64,000 nucleotides of DNA from an uncultured Lachnospiraceae bacterium (lineage in GTDB: Bacteria; Bacillota; Clostridia; Lachnospirales; Lachnospiraceae), in assembly GCA_934394565.1 (NCBI GenBank), contig CAKRQV010000010.1:1-64000 (forward strand), in the 5' to 3' direction. Shown one piece after another: positions 34,346 to 42,412 of the stretch. Made by a program: the position numbers and the translations under genes. Each line of letters opens with the position of its first letter. The first letter of the stretch is position 1. Below the pieces are notes generated by a model. That model was not told the DNA's origin, did no database searches, and saw only the letters and a list, made by a program, of their open reading frames with translations.

Positions 34346-35191
34346 ATGGCTGAACAACAGACAATACCTATGCCCAAATTCTATCCCAACGATCTCTGTC
34401 CCTGTCACAGTGGTAAAAAATACAAACACTGCTGCCAGAAACAGGAGAAACGAAGCCGGTATCTCTGGGATAATTTTCATGCGATCTATCTGGATCCGCA
34501 ATATACAGCCGACACACTGGCACAGACTGCCCCTGGCATGACGGCCTTTTTCAACGAAAGGGTTTCCCTGCTGAAAAAACCGCTCTTTTTCTGTCTGAAT
34601 CCGGACAGTGACCGCGTGGTACGCAGCTACGATCTGACGGAGGCATATCTTCTGGTTTTTAAAGAGCTTCCCGTTCCATCTGACTATACAATGGAAACCG
34701 CCCATGAAATAGAACGGCTCGTCTATATGGAAGCCGGTTTTCCGAAAGCTGTGATCCGTGAAGGAGAAAGCGCCAACACGTATCTGGCAACTTCTTTGAA
34801 TCATATGCTTTCTGCACCACTGATTGATTCCCATATTGAGCCCTATGGTTTTGACTTTGTCAATATGCTGGTACATGAACTGCAGGTACAGCTGCCGATG
34901 CTGCAGAATTATCCATCGGAGGACCATATTTCTTCCTATGACCGCTATCTGATCGGCAGTCTTCTGATCCAGCAGCTGCTCAAATGGCATCTGATGGATG
35001 ACAGCTATACCTGCCCCTACATTCCGGTCTATGAGATGAAATTCCCGACGATTCTGGAGGAATCAAAAAAACGTTTCCAGTATATTCTGGACTACGGCTA
35101 CGATACCCCGGAAAAGACCGATCATCTGTTACGTCATTTTATCGAAATCAATCATCTGGAAGATGTTCTGGATGTGCAAACCATATCATAA
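34346..35191 (+). CDS. SEC-C motif protein
   Basis: This 281-residue protein starts with a SEC-C zinc motif, YPNDLCPCHSGKKYKHCC (about residues 13-30). Such motifs occur at the end of SecA and in many otherwise unrelated proteins. The rest is mostly helical and not recognised. I chose ATG 34346 because AAGGAGG lies upstream. It ends 12 nt before metA and probably shares its transcript. Function unknown; zinc-mediated protein or ribosome binding is possible. Confidence 0.82.
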   Translation: MAEQQTIPMPKFYPNDLCPCHSGKKYKHCCQKQEKRSRYLWDNFHAIYLDPQYTADTLAQTAPGMTAFFNERVSLLKKPLFFCLNPDSDRVVRSYDLTEAYLLVFKELPVPSDYTMETAHEIERLVYMEAGFPKAVIREGESANTYLATSLNHMLSAPLIDSHIEPYGFDFVNMLVHELQVQLPMLQNYPSEDHISSYDRYLIGSLLIQQLLKWHLMDDSYTCPYIPVYEMKFPTILEESKKRFQYILDYGYDTPEKTDHLLRHFIEINHLEDVLDVQTIS

Positions 35192-35203
35192 GGAGGAAAC
35201 ACC

Positions 35204-36133
35204 ATGCCTATTCGTATTCCCGATTCCCTGCCGGCACATGCCACACTGGAATCCGAAAATATTTTTGTTATGACCGAATTTCGTGCAATGCATCAGGATA
35301 TCCGCCCTCTGGACGTTCTGATCCTGAATCTGATGCCCACGAAAGTCACCACTGAAACACAGCTGCTCAGAAAGCTGTCCAATACACCGCTGCAGATCCA
35401 TGTGGAATTTTTACAGACAGCCAGCTACATCCCGACCCATGCTGATCCTGGTCATATGGAGCAGTTTTATTATACCTTTGACCAGATCAAAGACCGCCGC
35501 TACGATGGTATGATCATCACCGGTGCACCGCTGGACTATGTCAAGTGTGAAGACGTCGCCTATTGGGATGAAATCTGCAAGATCATGGAGTGGACCAAGA
35601 CCCATGTTCACTGTACCTTCCATCTGTGCTGGGGAGCTTATGCCGGGCTGTATTATCATTACGGTATCGAAAAGCTGGATCTGGACAGAAAGCTTTTTGG
35701 CATTTATCCACACAAAATCATGAAGCCCACTTCACCTCTGTTTAGGGGTTTTGATGATATTTTTATGGCACCACATTCCCGTGCTACAGATGTGCGTGTT
35801 TCGGATGTGGAAGCTGTTCCGGAACTGGAGGTTATGGCAGTTACAGAGGAGGGCAGTCTTGCTATTGCCAAAACAAAGGACAGCAGACAATTTTTTGTCA
35901 CCTGCCATGCGGAATACGATGCGGACACACTGGCGCAGGAATATTTCAGGGATATGAAGAAAGGACTGACAACCGTGGATCTGCCGGTAAACTATTTCCC
36001 GGATGATGACCCTGAGAAAACACCGGTTGTAACATGGCGTTCTACAGGACAGCTCCTGTATTCAAACTGGCTGAATTTCTATGTATATCAGAGCACGCCG
36101 TACGATCTGTATAGTAAGGAAACGAAATTTTAA
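35204..36133 (+). CDS. metAA: Homoserine O-acyltransferase (MetA family)
   Basis: This 309-residue enzyme activates homoserine for methionine synthesis. The nucleophile Cys142 lies in HLCWGAYAGLYYHYG, and other family blocks are LNLMPTK, TGAPLDYVKCEDVAYW and FVTCHAEYDADTL (catalytic His). Residue 111 is known to set the choice between acetyl-CoA and succinyl-CoA. Glu111 gives acetyl and Gly111 succinyl in the studied enzymes. Here it is Asp111, which is closer to the acetyl type. AAGGAGG precedes the ATG. Confidence 0.95.
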   Translation: MPIRIPDSLPAHATLESENIFVMTEFRAMHQDIRPLDVLILNLMPTKVTTETQLLRKLSNTPLQIHVEFLQTASYIPTHADPGHMEQFYYTFDQIKDRRYDGMIITGAPLDYVKCEDVAYWDEICKIMEWTKTHVHCTFHLCWGAYAGLYYHYGIEKLDLDRKLFGIYPHKIMKPTSPLFRGFDDIFMAPHSRATDVRVSDVEAVPELEVMAVTEEGSLAIAKTKDSRQFFVTCHAEYDADTLAQEYFRDMKKGLTTVDLPVNYFPDDDPEKTPVVTWRSTGQLLYSNWLNFYVYQSTPYDLYSKETKF

Positions 36134-36149
36134 ATTTTCGCGCATGTCG

Positions 36150-36192
36150 GGGAACAGAGACTATCCGTCACCTGTTCCCTGGCTGTTTTTTT
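36150..36192 (+). terminator. Terminator of metA
   Basis: GGGAACAG (36150-36157) pairs with CTGTTCCC (36172-36179), followed shortly by a run of T. Confidence 0.75.
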
Positions 36193-36197
36193 GCATG

Positions 36198-36226
36198 AAA
36201 AAAGAGGGCATACACCCTCTTTTTTT
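36198..36226. terminator. Bidirectional terminator before the convergent lipoprotein gene
   Basis: AAAAAAGAGGG pairs with CCCTCTTTTTT around a 5-6-nt loop. It can end both the metA transcript and the minus-strand lipoprotein transcript. Confidence 0.85.
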
Positions 36227-36241
36227 CACTTTATCGATATA

Positions 36242-37588
36242 TTAGCTTAATGGCTGTAATACTTCCTTCGTAATGGAAGTTTCAGCTTCTGTTGACTTTG
36301 AAGCCTCCGGTGCAATCTCAGAAGTGACTTCGGAAGACGGTGTACCGGTCTCTGTGGCAGTGCTTACTTCTGTTTCAGCTGTCTGGGAACCGGTCTCTGC
36401 CGTTTCACTTGTCTCACTGGTCTCATCGGCAGCTACTGTTGTCTCTGTGACAGTAGCATTATCGATAATGATCTTGTTAATGCGCTGGAGCATCAGAGAC
36501 TGTTCTACGCTGAAACGGTCATAGTAATTAAAGAACTGATCCTCGGTCACACCGGACTGGGAAATCAGATCCTGCAGACTCTGCTGGTACTCGGCATCAT
36601 CTGCGGAGATTCCCTCGGCCTTTTCGATGGCTGCCATCACAAGAATCTGTCCGGCCATGCTCTGACCGTACATCTGGACCATATTATCGTAGTCAGATAC
36701 ACTTAAGTTATTGCTGGTCAGATAATCCTCCAGTGTAATATTTCTGGAACTGCAGTAGCTGTTCATATAATTCTCATAATAATATCTGCCGTACTGGATC
36801 AAGGCATCCGGATATTCATTGATCACGGAATTTTCAAGAACATTCTGCCATGCTTCGCTCTCCATTGTGCTCTCAGCGTCGCTGTTGTTCTGATTCTCCA
36901 GCTGAACACGAATCTCACGGTTATAGTCTGCTACGGAAGTATAGTCCGTATTATTCTTCACCCATTCCTCAGAGATGGCTTTGGAAGATTCCTGTACCTT
37001 ATTTACTGTAACGGTGAAGGTAACAGCCTTACCACTGAGTGCTTCGGTATAATTTTTCGGGAATGTCAGATTCAGAGTAACGGTATCCCCGGCTTTGGCA
37101 CCGATCAGACCATCCTCAAAACCATCGATAAAGCTGTGGCTGCCCAGCTTCAGATCGTAACCTGAAGCTGTACCGCCGTCAAACTGCTCACCATCCATCG
37201 TACCAACGTAATCGATATTGACAGTATCTCCCTCCTGTGCGGCACGGTCTACTTCAACCAGCGTCTTTTCCAGAGCATCCGCTACAGCATTATCCACATC
37301 TTCATCCGTAACCTCTTTGACCTTTTTGGTCAATTTCAGGCCTTTGTATTCGCCAAGCTTTACGACCTTATCCAGATCAATATCCTTTGTCAGATCCGTC
37401 AGGGTTGTCGGTGCTTCATAATCTGCGGGCACCTGTACCTGCGACAGATTCATATCTGAAGAACTTTCCGCAGCTACGCTGCTGCCTGACACAACAGAAG
37501 AATCCGGTGTGTCATTCTTCTTACCGCAGCCTGTCACAGCCATTGTCAGTGCCAGAAGACCACAGAGCACTATATATCTTTTTTTCAT
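36242..37588 (-). CDS. Trigger-factor-like FKBP lipoprotein
   Basis: This 448-residue protein has a signal peptide with lipobox AVTGCG and a Ser-rich linker. It then has a short helical region, an FKBP peptidyl-prolyl isomerase domain (GDTVNIDYVGTMDGEQFDGG, then GSHSFIDGFEDGLIGAKAGD) and a trigger-factor C-terminal helical domain up to about residue 385. The ribosome-binding N-terminal domain of trigger factor is missing. A 60-residue Thr/Glu/Ser-rich tail follows. It would fold or isomerise secreted proteins outside the membrane. Confidence 0.9.
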   Translation of the reverse strand: MKKRYIVLCGLLALTMAVTGCGKKNDTPDSSVVSGSSVAAESSSDMNLSQVQVPADYEAPTTLTDLTKDIDLDKVVKLGEYKGLKLTKKVKEVTDEDVDNAVADALEKTLVEVDRAAQEGDTVNIDYVGTMDGEQFDGGTASGYDLKLGSHSFIDGFEDGLIGAKAGDTVTLNLTFPKNYTEALSGKAVTFTVTVNKVQESSKAISEEWVKNNTDYTSVADYNREIRVQLENQNNSDAESTMESEAWQNVLENSVINEYPDALIQYGRYYYENYMNSYCSSRNITLEDYLTSNNLSVSDYDNMVQMYGQSMAGQILVMAAIEKAEGISADDAEYQQSLQDLISQSGVTEDQFFNYYDRFSVEQSLMLQRINKIIIDNATVTETTVAADETSETSETAETGSQTAETEVSTATETGTPSSEVTSEIAPEASKSTEAETSITKEVLQPLS

Positions 37589-37700
37589 GTTTAATCTCCA
37601 TTTCTTTTGCTTTTTGCATCAATCGCGCCCATCATTATAGCATTATTTCTTCTGTATGTACAGTGATTCAAAGAAAAACCACCCAAAGCACAAAAATGAA

Positions 37701-37729
37701 TTGCCAATCAGCGGTAACAATGCTAAAAT
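37701..37729 (+). promoter_or_regulatory. Promoter of the small membrane protein gene
   Basis: On the plus strand the -35 is TTGCCA (37701-37706) and the -10 is TAAAAT (37724-37729), with a 17-nt spacer. Confidence 0.65.
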
Positions 37730-37764
37730 ATAGGATGATTATTTTCAAGTTTAGGAGGCATATT

Positions 37765-38220
37765 ATGAAAGTCTGGCAGATCCTTCTGATTATTTTGGTA
37801 ATCGTCGTTGCCGTTCTTGCTGTTCTGTACTTTATCGGCAAACGTATGGAAAAAAAGCAGGCCGAGCAGCAGGAGCAGATGGAAGCTATGAAACAGCAGG
37901 TTTCCATGCTGATTATCGATAAAAAGAAACTCAAGCTCAAAGAATCCGGACTTCCCCAGATGGTCATTGATCAGACGCCAAAGTATATGCGCCGTGCCAA
38001 GCTGCCCATCGTCAAAGCCAAGGTCGGTCCCAAGATCATGACGATGATCGCTGACGAGCGTATCTTTGACCAGATCCCGATCAAAAAAGAAGTCAAGGCC
38101 ACGATCAGTGGACTTTATATCACGGATGTACGTGGTATCCGCGGACCGCTGGATCATCAGGAAAAGAAAAAAGGATTCATGGACAAGCTCAGAGACAAGG
38201 TCAACAGCCCGTCCAAATAA
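37765..38220 (+). CDS. Hypothetical protein with one N-terminal membrane helix
   Basis: This 151-residue protein has a membrane helix at residues 4-26 (QILLIILVIVVAVLAVLYF). A coiled-coil-like stretch rich in Glu, Gln and Lys follows (MEKKQAEQQEQMEAMKQQ), then a basic domain containing MVIDQTPKYMRRAKLPIVKA and DVRGIRGP. TAGGAGG precedes ATG 37765; the longer upstream frame is rejected. It has its own promoter and terminator. I do not recognise the family. Confidence 0.85.
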   Translation: MKVWQILLIILVIVVAVLAVLYFIGKRMEKKQAEQQEQMEAMKQQVSMLIIDKKKLKLKESGLPQMVIDQTPKYMRRAKLPIVKAKVGPKIMTMIADERIFDQIPIKKEVKATISGLYITDVRGIRGPLDHQEKKKGFMDKLRDKVNSPSK

Positions 38221-38230
38221 TCCGTACATA

Positions 38231-38272
38231 CAAAACAGGTATCGTCTTTTGACGATGCCTGTTTTGTTTTTT
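38231..38272 (+). terminator. Terminator of the small membrane protein gene
   Basis: CAAAACAGGTATCGTC pairs with GACGATGCCTGTTTTG with one T-G pair, followed by TTTTTT. Confidence 0.9.
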
Positions 38273-38332
38273 AGGGTAGGTAATATCCCTCGGAGGTTTC
38301 TTTCGTTTTTTCAGTAAATTTACATAAACAAT

Positions 38333-38361
38333 TTGTCACAACGTTAATTCTATGCTATGAT
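38333..38361 (+). promoter_or_regulatory. Promoter of sstT
   Basis: On the plus strand the -35 is TTGTCA (38333-38338) and the -10 is TATGAT (38356-38361), with a 17-nt spacer. Confidence 0.65.
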
Positions 38362-38394
38362 AAAGTTCAAAAGTTCATACAAAAGGAGAGAGTT

Positions 38395-39621
38395 ATGAAA
38401 GCAATTGTCGCTAAATACAATGAAACAAGCCTGATCCTCCGTATTCTTATCGGTCTGATCATTGGTGTCATCCTGGGTATTGCCATGCCGCAGGCTACTT
38501 TTTTACCTGTTCTCGGTAATCTGTTTGTCGGAGCTTTAAAGGCAATCGCTCCGATCCTTGTCTTTGTTCTGGTCATCAGTTCCCTGGCACAGGCTTCCAA
38601 GGGACTGGGTGCCCAGTTCCGCACGGTTATTTTCCTGTACATGCTGAGTACACTGGTGGCTGCGTTTTTTGCAGTTATCGCCGGTTTCTTATTCCCGGTA
38701 ACGTTGAAGCTGACCACAGCTGCAGCAGATCAGGCCGCACCGGTGGGTATCGGGGAGGTTTTCCAGACCTTACTGAATAATCTGGTGGCCAATCCGGTGT
38801 CTTCTCTGATGAATGCCAACTACATCGGTATTCTGTTCTGGGCTGTTGTTCTTGGTCTTGCTTTTAAGAATCTGGCAGCTCCGGCGACACTGGAGGTGCT
38901 GAGCAATGTATCGGATGCCGTTTCTGCAGCGGTCCGCTGGATCATCAATCTGGCACCGTTTGGTATCATGGGTCTGGTATTCAGTTCCGTTTCCGAGTAC
39001 GGTCTTACGATTTTCAAGGATTACGGCATGCTGGTGGCGGTTTTAGTTGGCTGTATGCTGTTTACTTCACTGATCGTGAATCCGTTTATTATGTTCCTGT
39101 GTTTAAAGAGAAATCCGTATCCACTGGTTTTCCGCTGTCTGAAGGAGAGTGGTGTGACAGCTTTCTTTACAAGAAGTTCTGCAGCGAATATTCCGGTGAA
39201 TATGCAGTTATGTGAAAAGCTGGGTCTTGATAAAGATATGTACTCGGTTTCGATTCCGCTGGGTGCTACAATTAATATGGATGGTGCGGCGATTACGATT
39301 ACGATCATGACACTGGCTGCTGCACATACGTTGGGGATTTCCGTGGATATCCCAACGGCACTGATTTTAAGTGTGCTGGCTACGCTTAGTGCCTGCGGTG
39401 CTTCTGGTGTTGCGGGAGGTTCGCTGCTTTTAATTCCGATGGCCTGCTCTTTGTTTGGTATTTCGAATGACGTGGCTATGCAGGTTGTTGGTGTCGGATT
39501 TATTATCGGAGTTATTCAGGATTCTTGTGAGACGGCTTTAAACTCTGCAGGGGATGTTATGTTTGCGGCTACAGCAGAGTTTCATGACCGACTGAAACGT
39601 GGGGAGGAAATTGATTTCTAA
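38395..39621 (+). CDS. sstT: Serine/threonine:sodium symporter SstT
   Basis: This 408-residue protein of the dicarboxylate/amino-acid:cation symporter family has several long hydrophobic helices. The hairpin and substrate motifs read FFTRSSAANIPVNM and GATINMDGAAITIT, and the C-terminal half contains SACGASGVAGGSLLLIP, all as in SstT. AGGAGAG precedes the ATG. It takes up serine and threonine with sodium. It is followed by palindrome A. Confidence 0.95.
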   Translation: MKAIVAKYNETSLILRILIGLIIGVILGIAMPQATFLPVLGNLFVGALKAIAPILVFVLVISSLAQASKGLGAQFRTVIFLYMLSTLVAAFFAVIAGFLFPVTLKLTTAAADQAAPVGIGEVFQTLLNNLVANPVSSLMNANYIGILFWAVVLGLAFKNLAAPATLEVLSNVSDAVSAAVRWIINLAPFGIMGLVFSSVSEYGLTIFKDYGMLVAVLVGCMLFTSLIVNPFIMFLCLKRNPYPLVFRCLKESGVTAFFTRSSAANIPVNMQLCEKLGLDKDMYSVSIPLGATINMDGAAITITIMTLAAAHTLGISVDIPTALILSVLATLSACGASGVAGGSLLLIPMACSLFGISNDVAMQVVGVGFIIGVIQDSCETALNSAGDVMFAATAEFHDRLKRGEEIDF

Positions 39622-39631
39622 TTTTCTCTAA

Positions 39632-39880
39632 GACGGACGCATAAGAAAAAGCCCGGGCGGCTGGGGTCGCTGACTGGTATATATCTCTCTTCAAACAAGT
39701 GCAACGCTTTGCCGAACTAACGGCTAACTTCATCTAATGCGCTCGCTAAAGCGGGCTCGCGCATAAGATTACGTAAGCCGTGGATTTCGTCAAAGCTAAG
39801 GGCGCACTTTAAATCGTTTGAAGAGAGATATATACCAGTCAGCGACCCCAGCCACCCGGGCCTTTTCTTATGCTGACATT
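39632..39880. repeat. Large palindrome A with conserved core
   Basis: The left arm 39639-39696 and right arm 39816-39873 are 58 bp long and match at 56 positions. The 119-nt core (39697-39815) folds as one long hairpin and matches the cores at 53830 and 62605. The border is GACGGACG (39632-39639) on the left and CTGAC (39873-39877) on the right, as in palindrome D. It lies between the convergent sstT and DMT transporter genes and could terminate both transcripts. No open frame in it is credible. Confidence 0.92.
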
Positions 39881-39925
39881 GCTTGTAATGTTACTTTCTT
39901 TTGCTGTATTTTACTCAATATTTTT

Positions 39926-40855
39926 TTATCCGTCCGTCCTTGAATTAACCGGAAGCTGTGCCAACACGATGGCTGCGAATATGATAACGCACCCGAGGAT
40001 TTCTCTGGCGGTGAGCTTCTGACCGAGGATGATCCATCCGGCGAGGACGGAGAAAACGGATTCGAGGCTCATCAGCAGGGATGCTATGGTCGGATTCAGT
40101 CCATTCTGACCGATGATCTGCAGGGTGTAGGCGACGCCGCAGGACATGACACCAGCGTACAGAATGGGGATCCACGCATTCCAGGACTGCAGTGCGGGAA
40201 GCCAGGCGTAAAATCCGGACAGGGAATGGTGCATATCCACAAAAAATGTCGGGATCAGTCCGATCAGTCCGGAGATGATAAACTGGATGGAGGATAAGCG
40301 CACACCATCGACAAGTGGAGAAAAATGATCAACCAGCAAAATATGCAGAGAAAAGCATACGGCGCAGATGATCACAAGTCCGTCGGAAAAGCGCAGGGAA
40401 AATCCGGTCGTGCCGTTCATGCAGAGCAGGTACAGCCCTGCCAGGGTCAGTACGACACCGATCCAGATATTCCAGCCGCATTTCTTTTTCAGGAAAAGTC
40501 CCAGGATCGGTACCAGCAGAATATAACAGGCAGTCAGAAAACCGGCCTTACCGGCTTCTGTACCCAGATTGATTCCAAGCTGCTGGAAGGAGCTGGCGAT
40601 AAACATCACGCAGCCGCAGGCGATACCGCCGGTAAGCAGTGTTTTCTTTTCTGCAGTGGTCTTTGGCTTTTTGTCTGTCTTTGTATCGAGCACATGGATA
40701 ACGGGGATCAGCACGATCCCGCCAATCAGGGAACGGATACAGTTAAAGGAAAAAGCACCGACAGTATCTCCGCCTGTGGTCTGTGCGACAAAAGCGATGC
40801 CCCAGATCAGTGCTGTCAGCACCAGCAGGCAGGATTTTCTTACGTTCTGTTTCAC
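39926..40855 (-). CDS. DMT superfamily transporter (EamA)
   Basis: This 309-residue protein has ten predicted membrane helices in two EamA repeats (LLVLTALIWGIAFVAQTTGG in the first; SLLMSLESVFSVLAGWIILGQ in the second). It starts with GTG after GGAGG, and this GTG overlaps the DegV stop by 4 nt (GTGA). The substrate is unknown; amino-acid or metabolite export is usual for the family. Confidence 0.92.
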   Translation of the reverse strand: MKQNVRKSCLLVLTALIWGIAFVAQTTGGDTVGAFSFNCIRSLIGGIVLIPVIHVLDTKTDKKPKTTAEKKTLLTGGIACGCVMFIASSFQQLGINLGTEAGKAGFLTACYILLVPILGLFLKKKCGWNIWIGVVLTLAGLYLLCMNGTTGFSLRFSDGLVIICAVCFSLHILLVDHFSPLVDGVRLSSIQFIISGLIGLIPTFFVDMHHSLSGFYAWLPALQSWNAWIPILYAGVMSCGVAYTLQIIGQNGLNPTIASLLMSLESVFSVLAGWIILGQKLTAREILGCVIIFAAIVLAQLPVNSRTDG

Positions 40856-41763
40856 ACTTTACCTCCTTTGGCCTTGTCTAGCGCATACAGTTCCTTGGGA
40901 CGACAGGAACAGCCGATGCCAAGGCCATCCGGACCGATATGGCAGGATACACCAAAGGACAAATCATCACAGAGGATCTTTTCTCCCGGGAATGCTTCAC
41001 GAATCTGTTCCAGCCAGCCTTCTGTCGTCTCTTCATCAGCACTGGATGCCGCCAAAATACGGACTTCACCGGCTTCGTACTCTTTTGAAAACTTTGTCAG
41101 CAGATCATTTTTCAGTGCTTCGATCATCGCTGCACGCGCCTTTTTAGTACCTCTGCACTTTTTAAAGGCATCGAGCTTTCCCACATCAAAGGACAGAATA
41201 GGTTTGATATTTAAAAGGGAACCAAGGGCTGCGGAGCCTGCTGAAATACGTCCACCGCGTTTTAAATAGGTCAGATCCGAAACCGCCACATAGATATTCA
41301 TCCTGTCACGGACGCGTTCCAGAATCTCTTTACACTGGGCAGCGCTGTATCCGGCTTCGATCAGATCGATGGCATCCAGAACGGACTGATGCATCAGTGT
41401 GGAAACACGGCCATTGTCTACCACAAACACGCGGTCTTCGTAGGCTTCGTCCTGTGCCAGCATATTGGCAGTATCACACGAGCTGCTGAGGCCACTGCTG
41501 ATCGGGATATACAGGATCGATTCGTAGCTTTCCAGTGCCTTATCCCAGATTTCCATGACTGCTGCCGGGGATGGCTGGGATGTGGAAACATTGGCTCCAC
41601 TTTTCAGACGATTGAAAAACGCCTCTCTTGTCAATGTTACATCCTCATAATAACAGGTCTCATCAAAATAAAAGGGCATCGAAAGCACCATAATTTCGAG
41701 CTCCTTTGCCATTTCCTGTGTGATACTGCTGTGACTGTCCGTCACTATTCCTATTTTTCTCAT
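40852..41763 (-). CDS. DegV family fatty-acid-binding protein
   Basis: This 303-residue protein starts KIGIVTDSHSSITQEMAKEL and carries the family motifs VSTSQPSPA and ISSGLSSSCDTANMLAQ, which bind the fatty-acid carboxylate. Proteins of this family (FakB) deliver fatty acids to the kinase FakA for incorporation into phospholipid. The upstream ribosome-binding site is weak. It forms an operon with the DMT transporter. Confidence 0.93.
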   Translation of the reverse strand: MRKIGIVTDSHSSITQEMAKELEIMVLSMPFYFDETCYYEDVTLTREAFFNRLKSGANVSTSQPSPAAVMEIWDKALESYESILYIPISSGLSSSCDTANMLAQDEAYEDRVFVVDNGRVSTLMHQSVLDAIDLIEAGYSAAQCKEILERVRDRMNIYVAVSDLTYLKRGGRISAGSAALGSLLNIKPILSFDVGKLDAFKKCRGTKKARAAMIEALKNDLLTKFSKEYEAGEVRILAASSADEETTEGWLEQIREAFPGEKILCDDLSFGVSCHIGPDGLGIGCSCRPKELYALDKAKGGKV

Positions 41764-41816
41764 AATGGTATGACCTAACTTTCAAAAATACTTTGTATTT
41801 TAAAATATCAACGAAG

Positions 41817-41845
41817 ATTATACGGTTTTCCCCATGTCCTGTCAA
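41817..41845 (-). promoter_or_regulatory. Consensus promoter of the degV operon
   Basis: On the minus strand the -35 is TTGACA (41840-41845) and the -10 is TATAAT (41817-41822), with a 17-nt spacer. The leader contains a small hairpin, AAAATAC/GTATTTT (41785-41801). Confidence 0.85.
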
Positions 41846-41968
41846 GAATGACATAGTTTTCCACCTGACAGATATCTGCGTTTTTTCACCGGATGTCCTG
41901 CACTTCCACAATCCTCCAGCATATTTTTCCCCTGCAGTACAGATACTCTGAAAAAGGAGGTTTTTTCT

Positions 41969-42400
41969 ATGATTTCTGATACAACCTATTTATTACGGGA
42001 ATGCAATGCCGGGTGTAAAATGGCCTCGGGTGCGATGGAGCAGGTGCTGCCCCATGTCCATGACCGGAAGCTTTCGGATCTATTGCACAAATACAATGAA
42101 AAACACCTGGATATCGGTGCCAGCTGCCATGAACTGCTGACCGATGACGGTGACAATGGTAAAGATCCCCACCCGCTGACCCGTGCCATGTCCTGGATGA
42201 GCACGGAAATGAAACTGAATATCCGAGATGACAACAGTACCGTAGCCGGACTTCTGATGGACGGTTGCAGTATGGGAATTAAATCTTTAAGCCGCTATCT
42301 GAACCAGTACCCGGAAGCATCCGAAGAAAGTCAGGATCTGACCCGGAAACTGATTCATCTGGAGGAAGATTTTATGATGCAGCTCAAAAGTTTCGTCTGA
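41969..42400 (+). CDS. Hypothetical helical protein, ferritin-like/DUF2383-like
   Basis: This 143-residue protein has no signal peptide and is built of four amphipathic helices. Acidic and His residues are spaced along them (ECNAGCKMASGAMEQVL, LHKYNEKHLDIGASCHEL, DLTRKLIHLEEDFMMQL). The pattern resembles small four-helix bundle proteins such as the DUF2383 group. AAAGGAGG precedes the ATG. Its stop codon lies inside a hairpin shared with the convergent neighbour. Function unknown. Confidence 0.8.
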   Translation: MISDTTYLLRECNAGCKMASGAMEQVLPHVHDRKLSDLLHKYNEKHLDIGASCHELLTDDGDNGKDPHPLTRAMSWMSTEMKLNIRDDNSTVAGLLMDGCSMGIKSLSRYLNQYPEASEESQDLTRKLIHLEEDFMMQLKSFV

Positions 42401-42412
42401 CACTTGTCAGAC
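42395..42412. other. Hairpin containing the stop codons of two convergent genes
   Basis: GTCTGAC (42395-42401) pairs perfectly with GTCAGAC (42406-42412) around ACTT. Each arm contains the TGA stop of one of the two convergent genes, which are only 6 nt apart. The stem is too short and lacks T-runs for a standard terminator. Confidence 0.6.

Noticed and set aside
40325..41269. 314-codon open frame on the plus strand opposite the DMT transporter and degV
   Set aside because: It is a shadow of two real minus-strand genes and its translation has no domain-like features.
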